A stretch of DNA of 64,000 bases from Calendula officinalis. Lineage: Eukaryota > Streptophyta > Magnoliopsida > Asterales > Asteraceae. Shown here in pieces: positions 31,719 to 44,300 of the stretch. A model generated the notes under the pieces. That model was given only the letters and a program-made list of their open reading frames with translations, was not told where the DNA came from and did not search any database. The DNA lies in the NCBI GenBank assembly GCA_963853835.1, contig OY970824.1, forward strand, positions 43,234,227 to 43,298,226. The letters are read 5' to 3'. Within the stretch, counting starts at the first letter, position 1, and every line of letters begins with the position of its first letter. Position numbers and translations under genes: made by a program.

Positions 31719-32270
31719 CTGATGAAGCATCATCACCGATGGACTAATAAGCTAATTGACCGATGGCACCAAAACTACTACCCATGAAGCCTTATCACCG
31801 ATGCACCAATCACCTAATTGACCGATGGAACCATAACCCGTAATATGTGACCTTAGTAACCCACGAACCATCTTGACCCATGAACCACCAACCATGAAAC
31901 ATCATCACCGGCGAACCAATAACCTAATTGACTGATGGAACCATAAACCGTAATAAGTTATCTTAGTAACCCTAAACCCCAAACAAGAAACCCTAAACCC
32001 TAAATGACTAAACTTGAAGCATCATCGCCAATGGACAAACAAACCGATTGACCGATGGCACGATACGAGTAATAGGTAACCACAACGAACCATCAAAGAT
32101 ATAAAGCAAACCTTTTCTATAAGCAACGAGCATTTAATAAAACCAAATTTTATAGTTTTAACTTATAAAGTAATGTATTTTGTGTCTTTCTTGAAAAGTA
32201 CGCGTCATGTAATAAATTACTAAAATTGAAAAGCTTGGTGACCCTTTATATTGACTTGGTCTTGTGACTA

Positions 32271-32291
32271 CCCCCATCGGTGAGATGGGGG
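32271..32291. other. Perfect stem-loop
   Basis: CCCCCATC-GGTGA-GATGGGGG, an 8-bp G/C-rich stem in AT-rich DNA. It could mark an end of a Helitron or similar element, but no CTRR terminus follows at the expected distance. Confidence 0.35.
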
Positions 32292-32389
32292 TTGAACACT
32301 ACCTTTTCGTGACCTCTTCTAATTTTTAATATTATTTAAGTGGCTGACGCAACCCAACCTTTACCAATGGGGATAGTCAGAAAAATTAA

Positions 32390-33830
32390 AATTACAATTC
32401 ATTCATATATTACAAATTAATTAATATATTTCAAAGATAAAAAGCAAATGATGATTAGACTAAAATACGTCTGAGGTAATAATTACTATGTCGAAAGCAA
32501 AGCTCTTGGTGTACTCAATATCTACACATATCTTTCGTTTATGAAAACCAAGATATTGACGGCATATACGACAAGACCTTTCTTGTCCTGACAACTATTG
32601 CTAGGCGGTAGATATATTTTGAATGTGTTAAATATAATTAATTATCCGTAATATACAGGGTTTAGCAACAAAACCCTAAAAAATAAATATACATTAAAAG
32701 CTGATGTAAATTATACATATACGAGTCGATATTGCAAAAAATTGGTACCTACCTAAGATTGACACAAAGTAAAATTTAAATTATGAATTAATTAATTAAT
32801 ATATTAGAAATTAATTAATATATTTCAAAGATAAAAAGAAAATGATGATTAGAGTAAAATATGTCTGAGGTAATAATTACTATGCCGAAAGCAAAGCTCT
32901 TGGTGTACTCAGTATCTACACATATCTTTCCTTTATGAAAACGAAGATATTGACTGAATATATGACAAGACCTTTCTTGTCCTGACAACTATCGCTAGGC
33001 GGTAGATACATTTTAAATTTGTTAAATATAATTAATACTCCGTAATGTACAGGGTTTTTCAACAAAACCTAAAAAAAAATATACATTAAAAGATAATATA
33101 AAATTTACATATACAAGTCAATATTGCTAAAAATTGATATCTAAGATTGACACAAAGTAATATTTAAATTACGAATTAGTTAATTAATATATTACAAATT
33201 AATTATTATATTTAAAAGAAAAAAAGCAAATGATGATTAGACTAAAATACGTCTAAGGTAATAATTACTATGCCGATAGCAAAGCTCTTGGTGTACTCAA
33301 TATCTACACATATCTTTCCTTTACGAAAACGAAGATATTGACTGCATATATGACTAGACCTTTCTTGTCCTGACAACTATCACTAGGCTGTAGATACATT
33401 TTAAATTTGTTAAATATAATTAATACTCCGTAATGTACAGGGTTGAACAACAAAACCCGAAAAATAAATATACATTAAAAGCTAATGTAAAATTTACATA
33501 TACGAGTCGATATTGCTAAAATTTGATATCTAAGATTGACACAAAAGTAACATTTAAATTACGAATTAATTAATTAATATATTACAAATTAATTATTATA
33601 TTACAAATTAATTAATATATTTCAAAGATATAAAGCAAATGATGATTAGACTAAAATACTTTTGAGGTAACAATTACTATGTCGAAAGCAAATCTCTTGG
33701 TGTACTCAATATCCACACATATTTTTCCTTTACGAAAACTAAGATATTGACTGCATATACGACAAGACCTTTCTTGTCCTGACAACTCTCGCTAGGCGGT
33801 AGATACATTTGAAAGTTGTACTCTTCTCAA
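32390..33830. repeat. Four tandem copies of a unit of about 395 bp
   Basis: AGCTCTTGGTGTACTCA recurs at about 32501, 32895 and 33283, with a variant at 33691, i.e. spacings of 394, 388 and 408. Each unit also carries GAAGATATTGACTGCATAT and CAAGACCTTTCTTGTCCTGA. A diverged unit lies at 44340-44500 on the other side of element F. Confidence 0.75.
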
Positions 33831-33901
33831 ATCCCTTTAATGACTACAATATCTACAAATATCTCTGACGAACGAACCCCGAGAAATTTATTGCATGGTT
33901 G

Positions 33902-33906
33902 ATAAG
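33902..33906. repeat. Target site duplication of element F (left)
   Basis: ATAAG, repeated at 41308-41312. Confidence 0.88.
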
Positions 33907-34609
33907 TGTTAGTGATTTAGGGTTTAATCAAGTAAAATGCAGCGGAAAATTATTATAAATCACTAATAACGGATCTAATATTGATTAATACAATTAAACT
34001 ATAAATAAAATTAAAGAGTTAGGATGAAAATCATACCCTTGAAACCTTTGATTACACCAACGAATGAGGATGAAGAACTCCAAGAATTCAAGATAGAATT
34101 CCTCTAATAGTATCCACACTACACCTTATCAAGAAAACCAAATAGGATGCTAGTCCCTTAAGCAAATCGTAAGAACCAATGTACATCCAAAACAAAACCA
34201 ATCAAAAGGTGTGTTTATGCGTGTACCTACCCACCCCATATTTTGTACGTGTGAAGTCTTTTATGCCCAAAACACACACAACATTTTGCTGTGTTTATGC
34301 GGCCGTGTATATGGGTCAAAGGGAAATTAGGGTTTTTTTAATTAGCTTGCCTAATTATCCCTTGTTACCATATTGTACTTTACACTTATGTCCCTTTGTT
34401 TCTTAGTTCTCCTTTTTGACACACCAACTAAGTTTCATACTTAACAATTTAACACAAAACTTTAATTGGTTAATTTATATAAATAATATAATTACACTAA
34501 TTATATTATATATATTTAATGGTGTTTGGTGTATAAGTGTGTGACACTTTAGGCTCACATGCGTCTAGCCATATAACTATATGTCATGTACGTGAAGCAT
34601 ATTCCAACA
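33907..34609 (-). repeat. 3' LTR of element F (left copy)
   Basis: 703 bp. In its own orientation it starts TGTTGGAATATGCTTCACG, the TGTTGGAAT head also seen in families A and E. Confidence 0.9.
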
Positions 34610-35640
34610 GCTCCCACTTGCGCATGTCATAACAGTCAAGTAGTTATACAAGCAAAGGTTAGAGTCTAGCAACCCGCCAATGCCCCTAGAAGTATATGAG
34701 TGATTTTTAGAAAAGTCCAGGTTCAAAGTTTTTCAATCAGTTATCCTTTTGTTACTGATACCATGTTGAATTTTAGACAAGGATTAATGTCAATCTAAAA
34801 TTTCAACGATTATGTTTCTCGATCTATACATTGAAGTAGATTACCAAACCAATCAAGATTCATCTTGATTACCTTTGGGTACGGCCGTACAAGCATCTAT
34901 TCAAATCATCGAGGAGCCCAGTAGTATCTAATCCAAACATGTGGAGGAACAAATTCTTTATTGACTACACGTGTTTGATATACGCTTAATGACAAACCCG
35001 AAGATGGTTGTTATAGCAGCCTTATTCAGGTCAGCGTTTAACCACATCAAAGTTTGGCACTTCAGATACACAAACCAGCTTGCATCTCAAGTCAGAGGAT
35101 AAGCGACAATGCCTTTGTGAGATTCACTTGTGACATAAATCTAGGAAGTGATTTCTCATAGTTTGGGTCAGTCCAATTGTGCATCACAATGAACAACATG
35201 TGGGTTTGATTTAACCATCCTTAGTCATACTAAGATGATGTCATCAATGCCCTCAGATTTGTCTTAATAATATTCTCATATTATTAATATGACAATGGAC
35301 AATTTAGAATATAAAACGCAGTAAATATTCAAGGATAAACATGCAAATATAGAACACAGTAGATATTCATATAAAAACGATCATATCAAATATATCAATT
35401 TATTTCAATACAAACTGCTCATAGTTCCATTATCCAAATACTAAAACAGATTTACATGAAACTACTAGCTTGTCGAAATTCAACGTTCCATTCATATTCA
35501 ATATGTTTAGTACAAGACATTGAGTTCGATAAACTATCAGCTAGTTAGTTATCTGTTTGAACTTTAAGAGTACGAAGTTCACATATCTCGATAAATCATT
35601 CGAGTGTAGTGAACCTTCGTAAATAGGATCCAGCGTCATC
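34610..35640 (-). other. 3' non-coding part of element F
   Basis: Between RNase H remnants and the 3' LTR. I see no readable frame. The sequence next to the LTR (AGCTCCCACTTG in plus) gives a purine-rich CAAGTGGGAGCT on the minus strand, the likely polypurine tract. Confidence 0.5.
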
Positions 35641-35659
35641 ACGACCTATTTCAAAACCT

Positions 35660-37760
35660 GCATAAGTATAGCAAGTATACTTTGTTTCAGTTTGGTATCT
35701 CCACAATAACCAAAGAACATATATCCAGTATTTTTAAAAACTTCAATGTGTTCTTAACATCAATCCAGTAACTCTCTCGTGGATTCTGTCGGTATTTTCT
35801 AGTAAGGTCCCCTAAGGACGTTACATTTCGCCTAGTGCTCCTTACAGTGTACATGATGAATGAAATAGCCGATTCATAGGGGATTACATTCATTCGCTTC
35901 ACCACATCAGGTGTGGAAGGTCCTTGAGTCTCACTCAAGTTTACATTGTGTGGCATACGAGGACTTCCTCGTTTGGGAGTACCATTCTAAACCTTTTAGA
36001 ATTTTGTCAATGTAAGCACTTTGACTAAAACCAATTAACCGCTTTGATCTATCATTATAAATCTTTACTCCAAGTATGTATGTCGTATTCTTATCATCCT
36101 TCATGTCAAAACATTTTCCAAGCCAGGATTTTCATCTTGTAGCATTGGTATATTGTTTCACATGAGTGACATGTCATCAACATGTATGACTTGAGAAACA
36201 ACAACGCTCCCACTAGCTTTCATATATACACATGCTCAATTTGGGTTTTAGGTGAAACAGACGTTTTGATTTCATCATCAACCAAATCTCGTAGTCATAG
36301 TACACTACTTTGGCTATAAGAATCCTAATGTCTGTAGTAACAGGCGAGAAGGTTTCATCATTGTCAATCCAGTAGGATTGAGTGTAACCTTTTGTTACTA
36401 GAAGAGATTTATATGTGTGTATATTTTCATCCATGTCAACAGTCTTACTGTTTTGAGAAAGCTCAACCAAGTTCAAAACTTGGTTGTCTATCACGGGTTA
36501 CATTTTCGCATTCATAGCTTCAAGTCATTCGTCGAATTCAAATTTCGATAATGCAACTTGATAGTTAGGGGGTTCATAATGATCCTCGAAACTTGCTCCT
36601 CAGCATCGACATGAATCTATCTCGTTCAAGTGCATGAGGTGTCCTTGCGGATCTATGAATGGGAACAATATCATCATGTGGTCCAACATCTATATGTTCA
36701 CCTCATTAAGATATTTGCTAGTGTTACCAGAAGGTTGTGCATCTTCTCTTTGAATCATGTCAGAGTCTATAGTGCTCCCACTTGCTTTGTGAAATGAGAC
36801 TGTTCTCAAGAAACTTTGTATACTGAGCAACAACAATTTGTTCTTGGGTGGGTAGTAAAATAGTAACGAAGAGACACTTGATAGATATGGGCTCAAGTTT
36901 GTTTGGCATGTCTCGTTCCACGAGATCCTCACAACCCCAGATCTTCAAGTAAGACAAATTAGGGACTTTCCCATGCCATATCTCATATGGTGTCTTTTCA
37001 ACCATTGGTCGGAATCATATTAAGTATTCGAGCAGCAAACTTCAGTGCATGCCCCTCAAAAGGATAATTTAAGAGTAGTAGGACTCATCATAGATCGAAC
37101 CATGTCACGCAGGGTTCGATGTCTCCTTCCAGAAACACCATTATCTTGTGGAGCGTATGGAGGAGTGAATTGTGAGACAATCTCACAATGTGTTGGATTG
37201 TCCAGAAACTCTTGACTCATGTACTTTCATCCTTAATCAGGACTGAAAGCCTTTGTGGTATTGTCGAGTTGATTTTCTACTTTTACTTTAGAAAGCTTTG
37301 AACGTTTCAAAGATTTCATGTTTATGTTTAATCAAGTAAACATAACCATAGCGACTGATATATTAAAGTTTCCATGTTGATGTTTAATCAAGTAAACATA
37401 ACCACATCGAATGATATCATCAGTGAATGTATGTGGCACCTTCCCTAGTCTAAGTTGTAAAAGGGCCACATACATAAGAATGTATGAGTCCAAGTAGATT
37501 TTCAGCACTTTCGCCAACATGGGAGAAAAGCTTTCTTGTTATCTTTCCATAATATACAAGAGAGGCATTTAAATGATTCATAATCATTGTTAAAAAAACC
37601 CGTCCAGTTGTAGTATTAAAATGCATTTCTCGTTTATGTGGAAAAGATGACAATGCTCTAGGTAAATGGAATCCAAACCGTTTTGGATTCTTGAGTGCTA
37701 CATTTGTATATAGAACTATCGTTTCAATATGGATCATGCATATCAATTTCAAATATACTA
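35660..37760 (-). pseudogene. Pol remnants of element F (integrase, RT, RNase H)
   Basis: Minus-strand fragments in several frames. Integrase region (37760-37000): ESAENLLGLIHSYVCGPFTT, then YEIWHGKVPNLSYLKIWGCE. RT (36500-36100): KGYTQSYWIDNDETFSPV, with the catalytic YVDD changed to HVDD at 36173-36184. RT end and connection region (35956-35690): MNVIPYESAISFIMYTV and YWIDVKNTLKFLK. Many stops and frameshifts; not functional. The relatives are Tnt1-like Copia elements such as E. Confidence 0.85.
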
Positions 37761-38034
37761 TTACGAGGAATAGTTATAAAAACATATTATTTTTCATAAA
37801 ACATTATATCATAATCCATAATAGTTTGAATAAATCATTATTCAACAAACGATAAAGTTAAACAATGCATAATTGACAATTGTTCAAAACAATAATTAAC
37901 GCATTAGGAAGGATTAGATCACAGCTTCCATTCTTTTAGCTTTATAATTCACTTTTAATCTTGCACATTTGTGTAAATGTGAGTTTCACAACTAGTGTCA
38001 TACACTCGAGATTCATTAGTGAAAGTTTAGAGTT

Positions 38035-38700
38035 CTATAATGAAGATACCTAATGTGCTAGCCAGAACACATTTGTCCTTCATCAACTCTGCCAAGTAGG
38101 CAGGACAATTCCTCCTTCAATGGCCGATTTCATAGCAATGATGGCAAGAAATATCCTTTGCAGGGTGCTCCTTTTTAGCAGGTGGGGGAATCGTAGGTTT
38201 GGAAAAGTAAACTAGCTTACCCTTACCTAGACTCTTGCCTTGTGCTTGCGGTTTTACTTTCCCTGATTCCTAGAAAATAATTGGGTAACCTTTGCTCAAC
38301 TAGTTTTACCATAGCATGTTATCAACGATTGTCTTCCCCATGCTATGTACTTTTAAAACTCTTTTCAAACTAGTCATAGTCCTTAGATAGTGAGGTAAGA
38401 ATCAAGCTCATTTCAAGAACTTGCGGCAATGGGTAACCAAGACGCTCCATTTGATCAGTATAGCATTTCATATTTAAGATGTAAGTGCTAACTGATTGGC
38501 CGTCCTCATGCTTGTAAGCGTTTAATGCTTTAACTGTTTTGAACAGTTCAAGTTCTGCTTGTTGTTGAAATATCATTTTCAACTCGCTTATCATGTCATA
38601 TGTTGTGAGTTCCTCGAAGTTCTTTCGAATCTCGAGGTTCATGCTCATAAGCATAGGATAGCGACTTCTTGGTGTTCGTTAAACGTTTCGGTAAGGCTTG
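38035..38700 (-). pseudogene. Gag remnant of element F
   Basis: The minus frame 38654-38370 holds the UBN2 capsid region (FKTVKALNAYKHEDGQSVST, MERLGYPLPQVLEMSLILTS). Around 38160-38075 a CCHC knuckle is still readable (CHHCYEIGH..RRNCP), with a stop in the middle. Gag is therefore recognisable but broken between capsid and nucleocapsid. Confidence 0.8.
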
Positions 38701-40596
38701 ACGAACAGCAGTAGAAGAATTGGCAGGAGGTGCCTCAGGTAAAGCCTCTTATAGGTGTATCAACTTGTTCTCATCTCTAAGGACAATCCTTAGAGTTCGA
38801 TATCAGTCGATAAAGTTGATATTAGTCAGTTTCAGTTTTCAATAACTGATTTTAGAGTGGAGATACTTAGGTTTTGATTTGTTGTTGTTATCTGTATAAC
38901 ACACAAAGTTCAAAAAATAGTATTTTCAATAATAATTTCTTTTAATCAATTAACTACCCAATTAATTTTAATTAAAAGCTAAGATCCCATTGAGCTTCTA
39001 TCACCGCATCAGTTGATCTGCTAGGGATGATAAATCCAATAGGTAGGTGACGATCAACAATTGCATTACTAGTGCAACTCTTAGAGGTATGTGACTTCAT
39101 GGCACCTAGTGAACAAGCATCTAGGGTCAAGTGGCATGTTTGTCGCATCTTCGCCTCGAGTCAAGGTCTCACCGTTAACTCGATGAAGTCATCCAATGTG
39201 AAATCATGTCAAAATAGATCTAGGTCTCACGCGTAGAGAATAATGATCTCGGATCTAAATTCAAACCACGTCTCACGTGAATTCAAAAATAGAAGCAAGT
39301 GATTTCAACCGATTGGACGGCGTGACTTAAATTTTAGGTATGGAAAATTTTAAGATAAAATTTTATTAAGATATGAATGAATCATGTACTTCATTCATAC
39401 CACTTCATAAGTCGGTTAATAAACGGTAAAAACATGTAACGATCATTAACGTGTAAGTTCAAATCGTATTTAAACTTTGTTTAATCTCAAATACAAGTTT
39501 AGATTAAAAATTAATCATTAATGATTAACAAGTAATCATAGATGATAAAAAGTTTGGATATTTGAATATTTGTGTCTAAAATCGTATTTTAATTGTTTTA
39601 TTACTTGTATCTAATAGAAATGAAAACAACCACAAACATAAATAAGACATGCAACAAATTTTGTGCAAACCTCGACCGATGAAATCCTAGGTTCGGTCAC
39701 GTGAGTCATCACGACGGACCGAAGGGTCAAACTAGGGGACGAGCCAACATGAACCCAAACTGGCCTACATAAACCCAATGGGCTCCCACTTGCCCCATGA
39801 CATTCATGGGCAAGTAGAAACCATCATTTTGTGAAAAAATGCAATCTGCCAGAAAATTCAGTCTGACTTCAAGGCCCGAAAAGTCACTGAAGGAATCTTC
39901 GGTGGTCTTCCCCGCCTTCTGTAAAGTTGTAGGTCTCCGAGTTGCGGAAATTTTGGCGGTGGTTTCCGGTCTAACGGAATAGCCAATCTCCGGGAAAGTC
40001 TGTTTTCGTGCAGCTGCACATGAGGTGCCGAAAATTGTTGTGTTGTCCTCATCTTTTCTTTACCTTTGGTCAACAAATTACAAAGTACAAAGAAACAAAA
40101 TACAACTATTCTAATTACTTTTACAATGAAATTTGCCCCACAAATGGCACCAAAAATAAAAGAAAAAAATGAAACAAATACAACAATTAAGCCAAAAACA
40201 CGGCTTTTCCCAAAACAACCAAACACAACCACATTCAATCACAAACGATCTAGGTTTTCATCGGTTTGCACAAACAAGCAACAATTGACAAGGCTTTGGC
40301 TTGGGATATGGCAAAAATACATGTTTTGCCATATTAAAAACAAAATTAAACAAGTAATTACAAGCCAAATAATCGAAAAATTTAATAAACTAGATTAATT
40401 TTTTAATTGGGTTTTTGTAACAAGTAACATATAGGGTTCCAAAAAATCATACTTTTAACCCTTTTTCTTTTAAAATTGCGAAAAAAAATAAGAACCCTAG
40501 GGTTTTATTTCGTCCGATCGGAATTAAAAACAGACCAAAAAAGTTGGTTTTTGCTACTCTTTACAAAAATTAGTTAATTATATCATCAATATAATG
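38701..40596 (-). other. Leader region of element F
   Basis: Between primer site and gag. AT-rich; the frames at 39858-40398 on either strand carry no recognisable domain. GC-richer around 39850-40030. No gene is supported. Confidence 0.45.
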
Positions 40597-40610
40597 ACTC
40601 GTGATACCAC
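40597..40610 (-). promoter_or_regulatory. Primer-binding site of element F
   Basis: The minus strand reads GTGGTATCACGAG after the LTR end, one base off the usual TGGTATCAGAG. Confidence 0.75.
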
Positions 40611-41307
40611 TGTTAGTGATTTAGGGTTTAATCAAGTAAAACGCAGCGGGAAATTATTATAAATCACTAATAACGGATCTAATATTGATTAATACAATTA
40701 AACTATAAATAAAATCAAAGAGTTAGGATGAAAATCATACCCTTGAAACCTTTGATTACACCAACGAATGAGGATGAAGATTTCCAAGAATTCAAGGTAG
40801 AATTCCTCTAATGGTATCCACACTACACCATATCAAGAACACCAAATAGGATGTAGTCCCTTAAGCAAATCGTAAGAACCAATGTACGTCCAAAACAAAA
40901 CCAATCAAAAGGTGTGTTTATGCGTGTACCTACCCACCCCATATTTTGTACGTGTGAAGTCTTTTATGCCCAAAACACACACAACATTTTGCTGTGTTTA
41001 TGCGGCCGTGTATATGGGTCAAAGGGAAATTAGGGTTTTTAATTAGCTTGCCTAATTATCCCTTGTTACCATATTGTACTTTACACTTAGGTTCCTTTGT
41101 TTCTTATTTCTTCTTTTTTGACACACCAACTAAGTTTCATACTAATTTAACACAAAACTTTAATTGGTTAATTTATATAAATAATATAATTACACTAATT
41201 ATATTATATATATTTAATGGTGTTTGATGTATAAGTGTGTGACCCTTTAGGGTCACATGCGTCTAGCCATATAACTATATATCATGTACGTGAAGCATAT
41301 TCCAACA
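40611..41307 (-). repeat. 5' LTR of element F (right copy)
   Basis: 697 bp, followed by ATAAG at 41308-41312. Contains GTGACCC-TTTA-GGGTCAC (about 41241-41258), a perfect 7-bp inverted repeat that is mutated in the other LTR. Confidence 0.9.
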
Positions 41308-41312
41308 ATAAG

Positions 41313-44300
41313 TTCTTTCTTTGAGCCATCTCTTTCTTTGTCCTCATGCAAACTAGTTAAATAATTTATTGAATCGATCAGTACTAAACGGACTACGTCT
41401 ATAAGCAGTAGTATATTCTTGAAATAGTACTAATCATAAGGGCAGTAGAAAGTTGCTTTATCAGTACTAACCATGGTGTTTCTACTGCTATGAACGTCCA
41501 TTGTTATGCTACTTGAGTTGTTTATGACATTTCTGCTGCTGCTACAGGTGTTTCTACTGCTATAAGGAACGTGATAGTTGAGTATTCATTTATTGACGGG
41601 AATCGTTAAAGATCGTTACTACATTAAAATAATGCTAACGTTAGTTGGTAGACATCTTAAAATCACTTGATTTATTACTCTAAATACCTTCGATCATATA
41701 ATATATGGATTTTAACACAACACGTAAAGGATTGGCTCTATATTTTAACACAACTCATAAAGTAAAATCAAACTTGTAACATCAATATAATGAGAACGCA
41801 TTAAGATTACATTTGAGATTACAATGAGATTACAATTACCTTACATTGAGAACACAATGAGATTACATTTGCGATTACAATGACCTTACACTGAGAACAG
41901 AATGAGATTACAAGCAGATTACATTTGAGATTACAACGAACTAACATTAAGAACAAAATAAGATTTCATTTACCATTTTATAAGCCCTCTCTTATGTGCA
42001 ATTGATATGTTTTAAACATATCGAACTAGACCATGGGACGGGTCCCTGTTAATCTTTCTCAGAATTTTGGGCCTAGATCTGGTTTTATTGACAGATCAGG
42101 GTAAAGAACTGAAGAGTTACGATAAGGTCTACGATACGGTCTACGCATAAACGTAGAGATACAAGCTGAAAATCAACCACTTGATATAACACTATACCTT
42201 CTTCCATCATCATGAAGCAGGGATAGAAGAAGAATAAATACACGTTTAAAGATAATGAATGTGTTGATAAATAGATTGACGAAAAAGATGAAATATGATG
42301 AAAAGTAAATACAAAGATTAGAGCTCTTTTTTAGGCCACCGAACATTAAAAAATGATAATACCTGGCAGTTGGGATATTAAAAGTTGGCAATAGGTCATG
42401 AGTCCAAATCCCGTCGTGGACAAATGGAAGGGCAGTAGAAATATGTTTCTATCGTTTCCATCATTCTCGCTGCTTGTGTTGTTTCTGTCGTTACTACTGC
42501 TAGAGGTGTTCCTACTGCTAGAATAGAAATTAGTTTATTTTATTCCGCTTCAAATATTATTAAGTAATCATAATGGCCGTACTCATCATAAGAGCAGTAG
42601 CAAATTGGTTTATCAGTACTAACTATGAGCAATAGTATATTCATGCATTAGTACTATTTATTAGTAAAAATAAAAACATCATCTTCATTAAAGCAAGTGT
42701 TTCTGCTGCTTGAGTTGTTTCCGCCGTTCATACTGCTAGAAGTGTTTCTACTGCTAGAGTAGAAATTTGTTTGTTTTATTCCACTTCAAATATTATTACG
42801 TAATCATAATTGCAGTACAAATCATAAGAGCAGTAGCAAATTGGTTGATCTGTACTAACGACGAGCAGTAGTGTATTCATGCACCGGTACTATTCATAAG
42901 AAAAAGCATCATCTTCATTAAAACATGTGTTTCTGCTGCTTGAGTTGTTTCTGTCGTTCTTACTACTAGAGTAGAAATTAATTTATTTTATTTCACTTCA
43001 AATATCATTAAGTATAATAAATAGATATACAATTAATTAAATCACTTCATTTATTGCTCTTTATCAATACCTTTGATCATATATAATATATACATTTAAC
43101 ACAACACATAAAGGAATATAAAACACTTAATATCAAAATAACTCTGAGATTACAGTCGGATTACATTTGAGAATACAATGACATCGAAATTAGATTACAT
43201 AATACATCTGAGATAACAATAAGATTACAATAAAACACGGGTCAAATATGAAAGAGAAGATGCTACTTATATATGAAAGAAAAGAATATGGTTAAATTTA
43301 AGATGGTGAACACATATAAGATGCAGAAAAGATATTTGGGTAACCCAGAAATCGAGTTAAGTAGGAGACAGATCATGTAATTTGATATTAGCACTAAATG
43401 AATCAAGTATCAAACCCATACGTTTGTGCATAACAAACCCGAAAGGTTACGATATGGTCCACGATAAGTGCAGTGAACGTCAAGTAACCATGATCTTTTC
43501 GCGTTAAATAACGCGAGAGTTACGATAAGGTTTAGGATTAGATCATATAACAATTACATATTTGACCTTGTTGAAAAAAAAGAAGCTTTCTGTACCCCAA
43601 AACTTAAACACTTTACACATTTACAAAAAAAAAAAAAAAAACGCTTCTTCCATTGTCAGGAAGCAGAGATATGAGGAGAAATAAATTTACGAAAAAGATG
43701 AAAGATGAAAAGTAAGTACAAAGATTAAAGCTCTTTTATATGGCAAAAAAAAGGTTACAATGTCTTACAAAGGAATTAAGGATGATGACTAAAGCTAATT
43801 AAATTCGAAGTATTTAATTTTCAAATCTCTTCTATGATTGCAATATCTACAAATATTTCTGACAAACGAAACCCGATATATAGCCTGCCTTGTTGACAAG
43901 ATCTTTCATTGTCATCATGCAAACTAGTATAAATATAGGGTAAGTATAATATTTTGTATTTATCAATATGAGACTATGAGCAGTAGTATATTCATGTATC
44001 AGTACTATTCATAATAAATGGTAATATCTACTGATCAGTATTATCTAGATTTAACAATAGTAGTTGTGGGACAGTTGAAAGTTCCTGATAAGTATTAACT
44101 ACATCTCAACATTAACTTTGAAAGCAATACTTGTTATGGTTGATCAGTATTATTCATTTAACTATTATAGTGTTTTAGTTGAGCAGTAGTATCTTCATTT
44201 GCCAGGATTATTAATTAACCCGTAGAAATTTGTTTATCAGTACTAACTTCATCTCAGCATTACCATGGGTAACAGGAGCATCACTTATGGTTGATCACTA

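Larger units (their letters stand above)
30600..32070. repeat. Complex tandem repeat array (units with ACCATAACCCGTAATA) including a 550-bp higher-order repeat
   Basis: Variants of CATGAAGCATCATCACC, CCAATAACCTAATTGACCG and TGGCACCATAACCCGTAAT follow each other over about 1.4 kb. At the larger scale, about 30890-31190 and 31440-31740 are copies about 550 bp apart, each containing the MITE listed below. Short runs of CCCTAAACCCTAAA occur near 31515 and 31985. No gene is present. Confidence 0.65.
33907..41307 (-). mobile_element. Element F, reverse Copia retrotransposon, genes degraded
   Basis: 7,401 bp. LTRs at 33907-34609 and 40611-41307, 5-bp duplication ATAAG. On the minus strand a primer site TGGTATCACGAG follows the right-hand LTR, so that is the 5' end. 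Gag, integrase, RT and RNase H remnants follow in Copia order, all broken. By eye the LTRs differ by about 3%, much less than the state of the genes suggests. Confidence 0.9.

Noticed and set aside
31510..31995. Telomere-like CCCTAAA runs
   Set aside because: Only two or three units, embedded in a diverged local repeat; no evidence of a former telomere.
32271..32340. Helitron 3' end
   Set aside because: A fine stem-loop is present but no CTRR end or matching TC start was found.
39858..40398. Frames of 110-126 codons on both strands in element F's leader
   Set aside because: No domain; low-complexity Lys/Thr or Phe/Val composition; probably chance.
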